From the NCBI RefSeq assembly GCF_003674065.1, contig NZ_RDBE01000010.1:1037371-1101370 (forward strand): 64,000 nt of DNA. Reading direction: 5' to 3'. The stretch comes from Nocardioides mangrovicus (GTDB taxonomy: Bacteria > Actinomycetota > Actinomycetes > Propionibacteriales > Nocardioidaceae). The position numbers and the translations under genes are program-made. This document shows, in pieces, positions 1 to 9,145 of this stretch (position 1 is the first letter of the stretch; every line of letters begins with the position of its first letter). The notes under the pieces are model-generated. The model ran no database searches. It worked only from the letters and a program-made list of their open reading frames with translations, and had not been told where the DNA came from.

Positions 1-1
1 C

Positions 2-139
2 GTGTGGGGCGGGATGACCGAGCGTGAGCGTCGCGCGATCCTGCGCAAGCGTCCGAACGTGACCTCCTGGCGCGACCTGCTCGAGACCGCGATGGTCGAG
101 CACCACGCCGGTGCGGTCGGCGGGGCTGCTCAGGGCTGA
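2..139 (+). CDS. wblA: WhiB-family regulator (WblA/WhiB4 type), C-terminal fragment
   Basis: Only the last 45 residues lie in the window; the gene begins before base 1. The visible part starts with VWGGMTERER, the G(V/I)WGG turn that WhiB proteins carry after their four-cysteine [4Fe-4S] cluster, followed by a basic stretch (RRAILRKR) that in this family contacts DNA. WhiB proteins are redox-sensitive cluster proteins that act with the principal sigma factor. The assignment to the WblA/WhiB4 branch is inferred from synteny: that regulator sits next to the paired ArsA-like ATPases in both Streptomyces and Mycobacterium, as here. The gene converges on the ATPase operon, with two palindromic repeats between them. 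Confidence 0.85.
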   Translation: MWGGMTERERRAILRKRPNVTSWRDLLETAMVEHHAGAVGGAAQG

Positions 140-153
140 GGCTGCCGGTGTGC

Positions 154-238
154 CGCCAAAGCGGCACACTTGCGCGACCTTGGCGGGGGGTCGCCCGATA
201 TGTACCCCGCACAACTTCGCAAGTGCGGGACTTTGGCG
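154..238. repeat. 85-bp palindromic intergenic element, subtype 1, copy A1
   Basis: An imperfect inverted repeat: left arm CGCCAAAGCGGCACACTTGC, right arm near CGCAAGTGCGGGACTTTGGC. The core contains TCGCCCGATATGT. It matches elements at 43729-43813 and 63164-63247 in arm sequence and length. It lies between convergent genes and may also act as a bidirectional terminator. Confidence 0.8.
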
Positions 239-273
239 ATGACCGGGCCGGAGCCACTCGGGCCCCATGGGGT

Positions 274-355
274 GCGCCAACTGCGCACCTGCGACGTGGG
301 CACGCCCGAATCGCCCGGGATCGCCGCGCCGACTGCGCACGGGTGCGGTTGGCGC
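274..355. repeat. 82-bp palindromic intergenic element, subtype 2, copy A2
   Basis: An inverted repeat with arms GCGCCAACTGCGCACCTGCG and (reverse complement) GCGCCAACCGCACCCGTGCG. It is 35 bp from copy A1. It matches the element at 63060-63144, whose arms read GTGCGCCAACTGMACACGTG. It ends 10 bp from the stop of the ATPase gene at 366. Confidence 0.75.
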
Positions 356-365
356 GACCCTCGGC

Positions 366-1544
366 TCAGTCGCCGGCGAGCAACCCGCCCACCCGCCGCA
401 GCCCCTCGAGGTCGTGGACGTCGGCCGGGAGCGCCGGGACCACGACCGTGGGCACGCCGGGGTGGGAAGTGGCGAAGCGGCCCCGTAGCCGCTCCTCCCG
501 CTCGACGATGCGCACGCGGTCGGCGTGCAGCGCCAGCAGGCCCGCGGCCAGGCCGGCCTGGGCCGAGCCGGACTCGCGGAGCCGCTCGACGCCGGCCATG
601 GCCCGTTCGGCCGACAGGCCGCCGTCGGGGAGAGTGCTGGCCCGGTTGACCACCAGGCCGGCCAGCGGCATCTGCTCCTCGCCGAGCCGCTCCACGAAGT
701 AGGCCGCCTCGCGCAGGGCGTCGGGCTCGGGCGCCGCGACCACGACGAAGGCCGTCCCGGGGGCCTGCAGCAGCGCGAAGGTGCGCTCGGCGCGCTGCCG
801 GAAGCCGCCGAAGAGGGTGTCGAAGGCGGTGACGAAGGTCTGCATGTCGCGCAACACCTGCGCCCCGATGATCTTGGTCAGTGCGCCGGTGACGAGTCCG
901 AACCCGGCCGTCATCAGCTTCGCCGGCCCGCGGGCGGGGGCCAGCAGCAGCCGCATGAAGCGGCCGTCGAGGAACGAGGAGAGTCGCTCGGGGGCGTCGA
1001 GGAAGTCCAGCGCCGAGCGCGAGGGCGGGGTGTCGACCACGATCAGGTCCCACTGCCCGGTGCGGTCGAGCTGGCCCAGCTTCTCCATGGCCATGTACTC
1101 CTGGGTGCCCGCGAACGAGCTGGAGATGGCCACGTAGAACGGGTTGGCCAGGATCTGGGCCGCCTTCTGCGGGCTGGCCTGGCTCTCCACGACCTCGTCG
1201 AAGGTCGTCTTCATGTCCAGCATCATCGCGTCGAGCGAGCCGTCGCCCTCGACGCCGGAGACCGCACGCGGGGTGTTGTCGAGCTGGTCGATGCCCATCG
1301 ACTGCGCGAGTCGCTTCGCCGGGTCGATGGTGAGCACGACGACCCGACGGCCGCGCTCGGCGGCCCGCAGCCCCAGCGCCGCGGCGGTGGTGGTCTTGCC
1401 GACGCCGCCGGCACCGCAGCACACGACGATGCGGGTGGCCGGGTCGTCGAGGAGGGCGTCGACGTCGAGCACCGGCGGCTCGCCGGCGTGCCCGGCCAGC
1501 GGGCCGCGGCGGGCGGTCGCCCGGCTCGCGCGGGGGGTGCTCAC
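366..1544 (-). CDS. ArsA/GET3-family anion-transporting ATPase (second of a pair)
   Basis: A 392-residue P-loop ATPase of the ArsA/GET3 branch of the SIMIBI class. The Walker A is GAGGVGKTT near residue 40, followed by LTIDPAKRLAQS and a VVDTPPSRSALDF switch II. It corresponds to Rv3679/Rv3680 of M. tuberculosis and pairs with the next gene; actinobacterial pairs probably work as a heterodimer, but the client is not established. The GTG start at 1544 overlaps the TGA stop of the upstream gene by 4 bp, so translation is probably coupled. It is the last gene before the palindromic repeats that separate it from the WhiB gene. Confidence 0.9.
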   Translation of the reverse strand: MSTPRASRATARRGPLAGHAGEPPVLDVDALLDDPATRIVVCCGAGGVGKTTTAAALGLRAAERGRRVVVLTIDPAKRLAQSMGIDQLDNTPRAVSGVEGDGSLDAMMLDMKTTFDEVVESQASPQKAAQILANPFYVAISSSFAGTQEYMAMEKLGQLDRTGQWDLIVVDTPPSRSALDFLDAPERLSSFLDGRFMRLLLAPARGPAKLMTAGFGLVTGALTKIIGAQVLRDMQTFVTAFDTLFGGFRQRAERTFALLQAPGTAFVVVAAPEPDALREAAYFVERLGEEQMPLAGLVVNRASTLPDGGLSAERAMAGVERLRESGSAQAGLAAGLLALHADRVRIVEREERLRGRFATSHPGVPTVVVPALPADVHDLEGLRRVGGLLAGD

Positions 1545-2527
1545 GCCATGCCCTGGTCGCGCAGATCGTCGGCGAGCTCGTACAGGGCCGCCAGGTCGAC
1601 GCCTCCCGGCAGCCGCGGCAGCTCGTAGGTCGGGACGCCGATGCCGGCCACCACCGCGCGTTGCCGGTCCTCCAGAGCGCGCCGCTCGGCGTGGTCGCGG
1701 CCCTCGGCGACCAGGACGTCCACGAGCGGGCCGGGGTCGCGATCGAGCACCCGGCCCAGCTCGGTGGTCAGCGCGGCGGTGTCGACGCCGCCGGCCAGCA
1801 GCTCGCCGCGCTGGGTGGCGTCGAGGTCCTGGGGGCGCACCAGGTTGACCACCACGCCGCCCACCGGCAGCCCGGCCTCGCGCAGCTCGGCCACGCCGTC
1901 GGCGGTCTCCTGCACCGGCATCTCCTCCAGCACGGTCACCAGGTGCACCACGGTGCGCGAGGAGCGCAGCAGGGAGGTGATCGCGTCGGCCTGGCTCTTG
2001 ATGGGCCCCATCCGCGCCAGCCCCGCCAGCTCGGTGTTGACGTTGAGGAACTGCGTGATGCGCCCGGTCGGCGGCGCATCGAGCACGATCGCGTCGTAGT
2101 GCCGGGCGCCCTTGTTGCGAGCGTTGCGGTTCGCGGCCTCGTAGACCTTGCCGGTCAGCAGCACGTCGCGCACGCCGGGGGCGATGGTGGTGGCGAACTC
2201 CACGACGCCGAACCGGTCGAGCGCCTTCCCGGCGCGGCCCAGCCGGTAGTACATCGCCAGGTACTCCAGCAGCGCCTCCTCCGGGTCGATCGCCAGCGCG
2301 TAGAGGTCGCCGCCGCCCTCCTCGGCGTGGGCGATGCGGCGCTCGGCGTAGGGCAGCGGCGCGACGTCGAAGAGCCGGGCGATGCCCTGGCGGCCCTCGA
2401 CCTCGCACAGGAGCACCGTCTTCCCGCGCGAGGCCAGCGCCAGCGCGAGCGCGGCTGCGACGGTCGTCTTGCCCGTGCCGCCCTTGCCCGTGACCACGTG
2501 CAGCTGCACGTCGGGCCAGTCGGGCAT
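1541..2527 (-). CDS. ArsA/GET3-family anion-transporting ATPase (first of a pair)
   Basis: A 328-residue ArsA/GET3-like ATPase with Walker A GKGGTGKTT near residues 15-23, CEVEGRQGIARLF following, and a switch II LDAPPTGRITQFL. It is the promoter-proximal partner of the paralogous ATPase that overlaps its stop by 4 bp. The ATG at 2527 was chosen because it has TACTCT exactly 7 nt upstream and no Shine-Dalgarno, which suggests leaderless translation. Substrate and partner are unknown; arsenite export is not implied by family membership, as no ArsB or ArsR is nearby. Confidence 0.9.
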   Translation of the reverse strand: MPDWPDVQLHVVTGKGGTGKTTVAAALALALASRGKTVLLCEVEGRQGIARLFDVAPLPYAERRIAHAEEGGGDLYALAIDPEEALLEYLAMYYRLGRAGKALDRFGVVEFATTIAPGVRDVLLTGKVYEAANRNARNKGARHYDAIVLDAPPTGRITQFLNVNTELAGLARMGPIKSQADAITSLLRSSRTVVHLVTVLEEMPVQETADGVAELREAGLPVGGVVVNLVRPQDLDATQRGELLAGGVDTAALTTELGRVLDRDPGPLVDVLVAEGRDHAERRALEDRQRAVVAGIGVPTYELPRLPGGVDLAALYELADDLRDQGMA

Positions 2528-2534
2528 GCCGGTC

Positions 2535-2540
2535 AGAGTA
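2535..2540 (-). promoter_or_regulatory. -10 hexamer of a likely leaderless promoter for the ArsA-like pair
   Basis: TACTCT on the minus strand, 7 nt before the ATG at 2527. This spacing would put the transcription start on the start codon itself. Confidence 0.6.
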
Positions 2541-2560
2541 GAACCTGCGTGGGCGAGCGA

Positions 2561-2566
2561 TAGCCT
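2561..2566 (+). promoter_or_regulatory. candidate -10 hexamer for the CoA-transferase operon
   Basis: TAGCCT, 24 nt before the GTG at 2591, leaving a short leader that contains the ribosome binding site GAAGGGAG at 2576-2583. Confidence 0.45.
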
Positions 2567-2590
2567 CGCCCCGACGAAGGGAGTCCGTGG

Positions 2591-3367
2591 GTGGACAAGG
2601 TCGTGGCCAGCGCCGAGGAGGCGGTGGCGGACATCGGGTCGGGCTCGACCCTGGCCGTGGGCGGGTTCGGGCTGTGCGGGGTGCCGGAGGTGCTCATCGG
2701 AGCGCTGCTGGCCCAGGGCGCCGACGAGCTCGAAGCCGTCTCCAACAACTGCGGCGTCGACGAGTGGGGTCTGGGCAAGCTGCTCAAGGCCAAGCGGCTG
2801 CGCCGGATGATCTCCTCCTACGTCGGGGAGAACAAGGAGTTCGCGCGGCAGTACCTCTCCGGCGAGCTCGAGGTGGAGCTGACGCCGCAGGGCACGCTGG
2901 CCGAGCGGCTGCGGGCCGGCGGTTCGGGCATCCCCGCCTTCTTCACCCCGACCGGGGTCGGCACGCAGGTCGCCGACGGCGGGCTGCCGTGGCGCTACGA
3001 CAGCGAGGGCGAGGTCGTCGTCGCCTCGCCGGCCAAGGAGGTCCGCAACTTCGAGACCGCCGAGGGCCCGCAGGACTTCGTGCTGGAGGAGGCGATCGTC
3101 GCCGACTTTGGCCTGGTGCGGGCCTGGAAGGGTGACCGGCACGGCAACCTGGTGTTCCGGCAGTCCGCGCGGAACTTCAACCCGCTGGCCGCGATGTCGG
3201 GGCGCGTCACCATCGCCGAGGTCGAGCACCTGGTGGAGCCGGGCGAGATCGACGCCGACTCCGTCCACACCCCCGGCGTGCACGTGCAGCGGGTGCTCGC
3301 GCTGACGCCGGAGCAGGTCGAGGAGACCAAGCAGATCGAGAAGCGCACAGTCAGGGAGCGTGGCTGA
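2591..3367 (+). CDS. CoA-transferase subunit A (3-oxoacid/3-oxoadipate type)
   Basis: 258 residues, full length for the alpha subunit of class I CoA-transferases. It opens with [15 protein letters not shown] and [19 protein letters not shown], the glycine-rich CoA-binding segment, and includes the family motif [15 protein letters not shown]. Class I enzymes move CoA from succinyl-CoA or another acyl-CoA to a 3-oxo acid; whether the acceptor is acetoacetate, oxoadipate or another acid cannot be told from sequence. The GTG start has a ribosome binding site (AAGGGAG). Subunit B starts immediately downstream. Confidence 0.93.
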   Translation: MDKVVASAEEAVADIGSGSTLAVGGFGLCGVPEVLIGALLAQGADELEAVSNNCGVDEWGLGKLLKAKRLRRMISSYVGENKEFARQYLSGELEVELTPQGTLAERLRAGGSGIPAFFTPTGVGTQVADGGLPWRYDSEGEVVVASPAKEVRNFETAEGPQDFVLEEAIVADFGLVRAWKGDRHGNLVFRQSARNFNPLAAMSGRVTIAEVEHLVEPGEIDADSVHTPGVHVQRVLALTPEQVEETKQIEKRTVRERG

Positions 3368-3368
3368 G

Positions 3369-4010
3369 ATGCCGTGGAGTCGCGATGAGATGGCGGCGCG
3401 TGCCGCCTCGGAGCTGGAGGACGGCTCCTACGTCAACCTCGGCATCGGGCTGCCGACGCTGGTGCCGAACTACGTCGACGACGACGTCGAGCTGGTGCTG
3501 CAGAGCGAGAACGGCATCCTCGGCGTCGGTGCCTATCCCTACGCGGGCGACGAGGACCCCGACCTCATCAACGCCGGCAAGGAGACCGTCACGATCCGGC
3601 GCGGGGCGTCGTTCTTCGACTCCGCCACCAGTTTCGGGATGATCCGCGGCGGCAAGATCGACATCGCCATCCTCGGCGCGATGCAGGTCAGCGCCAAGGG
3701 CGACATCGCCAACTGGATGATCCCCGGGAAGATGGTCAAGGGCATGGGCGGGGCGATGGACCTCGTCGTCGGCGCCCGCCGGGTCGTGGTGCTGATGGAG
3801 CACACCGCCAAGGACGGCTCCTACAAGATCGTCGAGGAGTGCTCGCTGCCCTACACCGGTCTCGGCGTGGTGCAGCGCATCATCACCGACCTCGGCGTCA
3901 TCGACGTCGTCCCCGAGTCCGAGGGTGGCGGCCTCAAGCTGGTGGAGCTCGCCCCCGGAGTCACCGAGGACGAGATCCGCGAGAAGACCGAGCCCGAGCT
4001 CAGCTCCTGA
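3369..4010 (+). CDS. CoA-transferase subunit B (3-oxoacid/3-oxoadipate type)
   Basis: 213 residues; the beta subunit, carrying the SENGILGVG motif whose glutamate forms the covalent CoA thioester. It also has [16 protein letters not shown] near the N-terminus and GGAMDLV(V)GARRV. I place the start at ATG 3369 because AGGGAG at 3353-3358 is 10 nt upstream; a GTG at 3360 would leave only 1 nt. Its end overlaps the convergent MFS transporter by 11 bp. Together with subunit A it should form an alpha2beta2 cytoplasmic enzyme. Confidence 0.93.
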   Translation: MPWSRDEMAARAASELEDGSYVNLGIGLPTLVPNYVDDDVELVLQSENGILGVGAYPYAGDEDPDLINAGKETVTIRRGASFFDSATSFGMIRGGKIDIAILGAMQVSAKGDIANWMIPGKMVKGMGGAMDLVVGARRVVVLMEHTAKDGSYKIVEECSLPYTGLGVVQRIITDLGVIDVVPESEGGGLKLVELAPGVTEDEIREKTEPELSS

Positions 4011-5772
4011 GCTTCTCCAGCTCGGCGCTCACCATCTCCTCGTGCTCCTCCTGGCGTCGCCGGGCGGTACGCGGGTTCCAGGCGCCGACGAGCAGGAAGA
4101 TCAGCGGGATGAAGACGATCTCGCCGCCCACCGCGATCCAGAAGTAGTGCTGCCACTGCTTCGGTGACTCCTCCGCAGCGCCCTGCACCCGCTGCAGCAG
4201 CGCGAGGTCGCTCTTCGGCACCTCGCCCAGCGCCTGGAGCGAGCTGGTGGCGGCCTGGATCTTCGGGCCGTCGGTGGCCAGCAGCTGCTGCTGCTCCGCG
4301 GTGGGCGTGGCGCCGGGGGTGGCGGCCAGCGTCGCCACCGTGGTGACGTCGTCGACGCTGATCCCGGTGACCTCGCTGACCGCCTTGATGCCCGCGGTCT
4401 GGTCGGTGGGGTCCTTGGCCAGCGCGGCCGACGTGCTCGGGCTGAGCTTCGCGGCGGTGGCCAGCTCGTCGTGGTACTTCACGGCCAGCGCCTGGGCGCT
4501 GGGACCCTCCTGCACCAGCGTCGAGACGGTGGTGACCACGTGGGGGACGATGAAGACCGACACGGCGATCACCAGTCGGATCACCAGGCCCCACACCGCC
4601 AGCCCGGTGGCGGTCAGCGCCGGGTTCCGCTTCTCCACGGTCTCGGTGAAGCTGGCCATCCACGGCGCGTAGGCCAGCCCGAGGAACATCGCCAGCAGCA
4701 CCAGGATCACCACGAAGCTGCCGTAGCTGGTCGTGGGGTGCGTGGCGCGGGAGAGGAAGACGATCGTCATCACGATCGCCCCCAGGGCGCCGACGACCAT
4801 GAACGGCTTGCGCACCCGCACGCGGTCGGAGAGGTAGCCGATCACCAGCAGCGCCCCGGCGTTGAAGGCCCAGATCCAGTTGCCCAGCGAGTTCGCCCGG
4901 CTCTGGCTGAAGCCGAACACGGTCTGGAAGTAGACCGGGAAGAACCCGACGGCGACGTAGTAGATGATCAAGAAGACGCTGATCGCGAACGCCGAGAGCA
5001 CGATGTCGGGCTTGAGCATCTGGCGGAACGGCGAGCGCAGCGACTCGCTCACGTCGATGCCCTGCGCGCGGGCCTCGACCAGGGCGCGGTCGCGCTCGCT
5101 GACCATCACCTGGTCGCGCAGCGCGGGGGAGAGCTCGCGCAGGAACACCGCCGAGAGCCCCGCGACGATCAGGCCGACGACGCCGGCCGCGATGTACTGG
5201 TGGTGCCAGGGGGTGGTGTTGCTGGTGCTGCTGATCTGGATGCTCACCACCAGCGAGCCGAGCACGGGCCCCAGCGTCCAGAAGCCCATCGCCGACGCGC
5301 GTCCCAGCTGCGGGCTGAAGTCGCGGATGAGCGCCGGGGTGGCGACGAGGATGATGCCCTCGACGACGCCGATGAGCACGAAGACGATGCCGAAGCCGAT
5401 CTTGGAGTCGGCCAGCGGGATGCCGATCAGGCACAGCAGCGCCACGACGACGAGCCCCACGGTGATGATCGTGACCCGGCCGTAGCGGTCGGCCACGCCG
5501 GTGACGAACGAGGCCGCCGCCCCGAGCAGGTAGCCGACCACGGCGATGTTGACGTAGTAGACGAACGACATGTCGTAGTCGACGAGGATGCCGTTCTTTC
5601 CGTCGGTGCCGGCGGCGACCGCACCCGCCAGGTAGAACTGGTAGTAGAGGACGATCGTGGCCAGCACGACGATCCCCAGGCACAGGTAGCGCTGGGCGTC
5701 GGCGGGATAGTGGTCCAGCTGGGTGCGACGCGTGCGAGGCGTGCGCGGTGCGGGCGGGGCTGCAGCGGTCAC
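4000..5772 (-). CDS. MFS transporter with large hydrophilic insertion before the last helices
   Basis: A 590-residue major facilitator with about twelve predicted membrane segments and MFS-like loops ([16 protein letters not shown]). Unusually, residues about 415-537 form an Ala/Thr/Gln-rich hydrophilic segment without obvious membrane helices, placed before the final helix [17 protein letters not shown]; it would be a large loop, probably extracytoplasmic. The GTG at 5772 is preferred over GTG 5835 because GGAAGG lies 10 nt upstream. The substrate is unknown; convergence with a CoA-transferase hints at an organic acid, but that is only context. Confidence 0.85.
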   Translation of the reverse strand: MTAAAPPAPRTPRTRRTQLDHYPADAQRYLCLGIVVLATIVLYYQFYLAGAVAAGTDGKNGILVDYDMSFVYYVNIAVVGYLLGAAASFVTGVADRYGRVTIITVGLVVVALLCLIGIPLADSKIGFGIVFVLIGVVEGIILVATPALIRDFSPQLGRASAMGFWTLGPVLGSLVVSIQISSTSNTTPWHHQYIAAGVVGLIVAGLSAVFLRELSPALRDQVMVSERDRALVEARAQGIDVSESLRSPFRQMLKPDIVLSAFAISVFLIIYYVAVGFFPVYFQTVFGFSQSRANSLGNWIWAFNAGALLVIGYLSDRVRVRKPFMVVGALGAIVMTIVFLSRATHPTTSYGSFVVILVLLAMFLGLAYAPWMASFTETVEKRNPALTATGLAVWGLVIRLVIAVSVFIVPHVVTTVSTLVQEGPSAQALAVKYHDELATAAKLSPSTSAALAKDPTDQTAGIKAVSEVTGISVDDVTTVATLAATPGATPTAEQQQLLATDGPKIQAATSSLQALGEVPKSDLALLQRVQGAAEESPKQWQHYFWIAVGGEIVFIPLIFLLVGAWNPRTARRRQEEHEEMVSAELEKLRS

Positions 5773-5916
5773 GGGACCACGACCTTCCGAGGGAGGCCCG
5801 GTCGATGTGATCGGTGCCACACTCGGGTATATCACCGCCCTGACCTGGCAGTGTGGTGCGAATCGGGCGCAGGGCGACTGAATCTCTTCTCCGAGATCGT
5901 TTCTGGAGCCGATTTC

Positions 5917-5950
5917 CGGGGGTTTTGCCGGGCACCCGGCAAAACCCCCG
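5917..5950. terminator. perfect 16-bp hairpin with 2-nt loop, terminator of the ABC exporter operon
   Basis: Arms CGGGGGTTTTGCCGGG and its exact complement, separated by CA. It begins 19 bp beyond the stop of the ABC permease on the minus strand. There is no U-tract, so it is an I-shaped hairpin of the sort common in actinobacteria. Confidence 0.7.
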
Positions 5951-5968
5951 CCGCCCGCCGGCCCCCCT

Positions 5969-8368
5969 TCACTCCACCGCGAGCCCCGCCGCCGGGCTCA
6001 CCCGCACGGCCCGCCGGGCCGGGAGGACGCAGGCGGCCAGGCCGGCCAGCGCCGCGATCGCCACGACCAGCGCCAGCTGGCCCCACGGCAGGGTGAGGTG
6101 GATCGCCTCGTCGCCCAGCGCGCGGTCGAGCAGGGTGCGCACGCCGACCAGCGCGTAGACCGAGCCCACCACCACGCCGATCAGGCTGGTCACCGCGGCC
6201 AGCAGCACGGCCTCGACCGCCAGTGTCGCCCGCAGCTGGGCGCGGGTCAGCCCGAGCGCGCGGAGCAGCGCGTGCTCGTGGGTGCGCTCGAGCACCGAGA
6301 GGCCGAGCGTGTTGGCGATGCCGAACAGGGCGATGAGCAGCGAGACCGAGAGCAGCGCCAGCACGGCGTAGACCATGACGTCGAGCTGCAGGTGCACGTA
6401 CGCCCGCTGCTTGAGGCCGCCGGCCGCCTGCGCGTGCCAGGCCCGGGCCAGGTCGGCCGCGCGCGTGCCGACGGTGTCGGCATCGGCATGGTCGCCCGCC
6501 CGGGCCCAGACGCCGCGGACGCCCGCCTGGGGCGCGAGCTGTCGCAGCGTCGCCTGGCTGACCACGATGCCGCCGTCGATCCCCCCGAGGCCGACGACGT
6601 GCAGCCGCACCGACCGGCCGGCGGCGGTCAGCGTCAGCCGGTCCTGCTGGGCGAAGTCGTTCATCAGCGACCACGGCACGTACGCCGTCCGCGGTGCGAG
6701 GTGGGAGAGCGCGCTGCCGCGCGGCACATCGGACGCCGCCGGGAGCGCCACCACCGTCGTCGGGCCGAGCCGGGCGCCACGGGTGTCGGAGGTGGCGGTG
6801 ACCCCGCGCAGCGCCACCGCCTCGCGCACCCCGTGGATCGCCGCGACACGGCGCGCGGCGTCCGCCGGAAGGGCGCGCGTGCCGACGACGCTCACGTCGA
6901 CCGGGTGGTCGGCGTCCATCGCGGTGTCGACCGCGGCCCGGATCGTGGCCATCCCGACGACCATGCCGGTCACCAAGGTGGTGCCGACCAGCAGCGAGGC
7001 CGCCGTCGCCGCCGTCCGACGGGGGTTGCGCACCGCGTTGGCCGTGGCCAGCCGACCGGGCACCCCGAGCAGGCGCCCGGTGAGCAGGCCGGCGGCGCGG
7101 ATGCAGGCCGGCACGATCACGGGGCCCAGGAGCAGCAGCCCGAGGAACGAGATCGCCCCACCGCCGACCATCACCAGCGGCAGGTGGCCCAGCATCGCCA
7201 GGGCGAGCATGGCCGCTCCGGCGAGAATGAGAACCATTCCCAGCGCCAGCCGCGCGGCACCGGCGCGGCTGCGGACGTCGACGGCCCCCAGCGGCCGCAG
7301 CGCGGTGAGCGGGTCGACCCGGGTGGCGCGGCGCGCCGGCAGCACGGAGGCCACCGCGGTGACCAGCACGCCGGTCAGCCACGCCGCGAGTAGCCAGCCC
7401 CAGCCCACGTGCGCCCGCCCGACCGGGAGCGCGGTGAGCACGTGCCCGGCGAGCACCAGCAGCAGCCGGCCGACGAGGACGCCGAGAACCGTTCCCAGCG
7501 TCGCGGCGCCGATCCCGATCGTCAGCGCCTCCAGGCGCACCGACCGCATCACCTGGCGCCGGGTCGCACCGACGCAGCGCAGCAGTGCGAAGTCCCGCTG
7601 CCGCTGCGCCAGCAGCACCGTGAAGGTGTTGGCGATGACGAGGATGGACACGAAGAACGCGACCGCACCGAAGAGCAGCAGCATTGTGGCCACGACGTCG
7701 ACGTTGCGGGTCATCCGCTTGGCCTGGGCGGCCAGGTAGGCGTCGACGGGCTCGACCGTCGCCGACCCGACGACCCCGCGCACCCGGCCGGCGTCGCTGC
7801 CGCCGACCACCAGGTCGGTCACCGACACCTGATCGCGCAGGCGCTGCATCGCCGGCCAGGTGAGGTAGACGGCGGCGGCGAGGTGGCCGTTGGCGTGCCG
7901 GCTGGTGCCGACGACGCGGTAGTCGCGCCCGTCGAGGCTGAGCCGCTCGCCGAGCCGGATGCCGTTCTGGCGCGCGGCGCCGGCGTCGACCAGCGCCTCG
8001 TCGCTCGCCCTCGGGTAGCGCCCGGTGCTCAGGTGCTGCCAACGCAGCGACTGGTGCGAGGCCACGGACCCGACCGCGACGTCGTCGAGGTGGGCACCTC
8101 CCACCACGACGGCGGGGTAGGCCGAGGCGTTGACCGACGCCGTGCCGATGCGGGCCAGGGCGCGGTCGGCGGAGGCGGGGTCGAGACCGGTGACGACGAC
8201 GTCGGCGCCCCGGTAGGCGGTCGCCAGGTCGTTGAGCATGCCGGCCTTGGTGGCCGACGCGATCGTCGCGGTCACCACGACGAACGCCGAGCCCAGCACC
8301 ACCGCGAGCACCGCGGCGACGTAGCGCCGGGCGTAGCGGCGCACGGAGGCCATGAGCACCGTGCGCAT
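5969..8368 (-). CDS. ABC transporter permease, FtsX/MacB-like, duplicated
   Basis: 799 residues with an N-terminal helix (YVAAVLAVVLGSAFVVV), a periplasmic-type domain, three helices around residues 215-350 containing FALLRCVGATRRQVMRSV, and a second FtsX unit near the C-terminus with HALLRALGLTRAQLRATL. This is the doubled FtsX arrangement of actinobacterial antimicrobial-peptide or lipoprotein-type exporters. It begins with an ATG that shares one base with the TGA of the ATPase gene (TGATG), so the two are translationally coupled. The upstream two-component system in the same orientation is the likely regulator. The substrate cannot be determined. Confidence 0.92.
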   Translation of the reverse strand: MRTVLMASVRRYARRYVAAVLAVVLGSAFVVVTATIASATKAGMLNDLATAYRGADVVVTGLDPASADRALARIGTASVNASAYPAVVVGGAHLDDVAVGSVASHQSLRWQHLSTGRYPRASDEALVDAGAARQNGIRLGERLSLDGRDYRVVGTSRHANGHLAAAVYLTWPAMQRLRDQVSVTDLVVGGSDAGRVRGVVGSATVEPVDAYLAAQAKRMTRNVDVVATMLLLFGAVAFFVSILVIANTFTVLLAQRQRDFALLRCVGATRRQVMRSVRLEALTIGIGAATLGTVLGVLVGRLLLVLAGHVLTALPVGRAHVGWGWLLAAWLTGVLVTAVASVLPARRATRVDPLTALRPLGAVDVRSRAGAARLALGMVLILAGAAMLALAMLGHLPLVMVGGGAISFLGLLLLGPVIVPACIRAAGLLTGRLLGVPGRLATANAVRNPRRTAATAASLLVGTTLVTGMVVGMATIRAAVDTAMDADHPVDVSVVGTRALPADAARRVAAIHGVREAVALRGVTATSDTRGARLGPTTVVALPAASDVPRGSALSHLAPRTAYVPWSLMNDFAQQDRLTLTAAGRSVRLHVVGLGGIDGGIVVSQATLRQLAPQAGVRGVWARAGDHADADTVGTRAADLARAWHAQAAGGLKQRAYVHLQLDVMVYAVLALLSVSLLIALFGIANTLGLSVLERTHEHALLRALGLTRAQLRATLAVEAVLLAAVTSLIGVVVGSVYALVGVRTLLDRALGDEAIHLTLPWGQLALVVAIAALAGLAACVLPARRAVRVSPAAGLAVE

Positions 8369-9069
8369 CAGGCGACCCGTCCGTCCTCGATGACGACGAC
8401 CTCGTCGGCGTGCGCCGCGGCGTCGGCGTCGTGGGTCACCATGACGACGCTCTGGCCGAGCTCGCGCACCGAGCGGCGCAGGAAGGCCAGCACCTCCAGC
8501 GAGGTGGCGCTGTCGAGGTTGCCGGTGGGCTCGTCGGCGAAGACGATGTCGGGCCGCGAGATCAGGGCCCGCGCCACCGCCACCCGCTGCTGCTGGCCGC
8601 CCGAGAGCTCCGAGGGTCGGTGGCCCATCCGGTCCTCGATGCCCAGCACGCCGACGACGTCGTCGAGCCAGACTCGGTCGACCGGGGTGCCGGCCAGCTC
8701 CAGCGGCAGCACGATGTTCTGCCCGGCGGTGAGCATCGGCAGCAGGTTGAAGGACTGGAACACGAAGCCGACGTGCTCGCGGCGGAACAGGGTCAGCCGG
8801 GTGTCGTCGAGCCCGGCGAGCTCCACGCCGCCCACCACGACGCTGCCCGAGGTGGGGGTGTCCAGGCCGGCCAGGCAGTGCATCAGGGTCGACTTGCCCG
8901 ATCCGCTGGGCCCCATGATCGCGGTGAAGCGGCCCGCCGCGACGTCGAGGTCGACGCCGGCCAGCGCGGTCACCGCCGTCTCGCCGGAGCCGTAGGTGCG
9001 GACGAGGTCGCGGGCCGAGGCGGCCAGCGCGGTCTGCTGAGAACCGGTCTGCTGCTGGGTGGTCGTCAT
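8368..9069 (-). CDS. ABC transporter ATP-binding protein (MacB/LolD type)
   Basis: 233 residues with Walker A GPSGSGKST, Q-loop FVFQSFNLLPMLT, signature LSGGQQQRVAVARAL, Walker B DIVFADEPTGNLDS and H-loop VMVTHD. It pairs with the FtsX-like permease that overlaps its stop. ATG 9069 is preferred to GTG 9075 because TAGCGT sits 7 nt upstream, which would give a leaderless transcript. A separate promoter here suggests the exporter genes can be transcribed independently of the two-component genes upstream. Confidence 0.93.
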   Translation of the reverse strand: MTTTQQQTGSQQTALAASARDLVRTYGSGETAVTALAGVDLDVAAGRFTAIMGPSGSGKSTLMHCLAGLDTPTSGSVVVGGVELAGLDDTRLTLFRREHVGFVFQSFNLLPMLTAGQNIVLPLELAGTPVDRVWLDDVVGVLGIEDRMGHRPSELSGGQQQRVAVARALISRPDIVFADEPTGNLDSATSLEVLAFLRRSVRELGQSVVMVTHDADAAAHADEVVVIEDGRVA

Positions 9070-9076
9070 GGCCACG

Positions 9077-9082
9077 ACGCTA
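9077..9082 (-). promoter_or_regulatory. -10 hexamer of a likely leaderless promoter for the ABC exporter
   Basis: TAGCGT on the minus strand, 7 nt before ATG 9069. Confidence 0.55.
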
Positions 9083-9145
9083 GGAAGATCCGGGCCGCTG
9101 ATCGTCAGGCCGCGGACCGGACTCGGCGTCCGCCCACGGGATGAC

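Noticed and set aside
143-649. Overlapping plus-strand frames downstream of the WhiB gene
   Set aside because: They cover the palindromic repeats and the antisense of the ATPase gene, with no protein features.
366-2527. Arsenic resistance operon
   Set aside because: The ATPases are ArsA-like, but there is no ArsB, ArsC or ArsR; the pair belongs to the conserved WhiB4-crp block.
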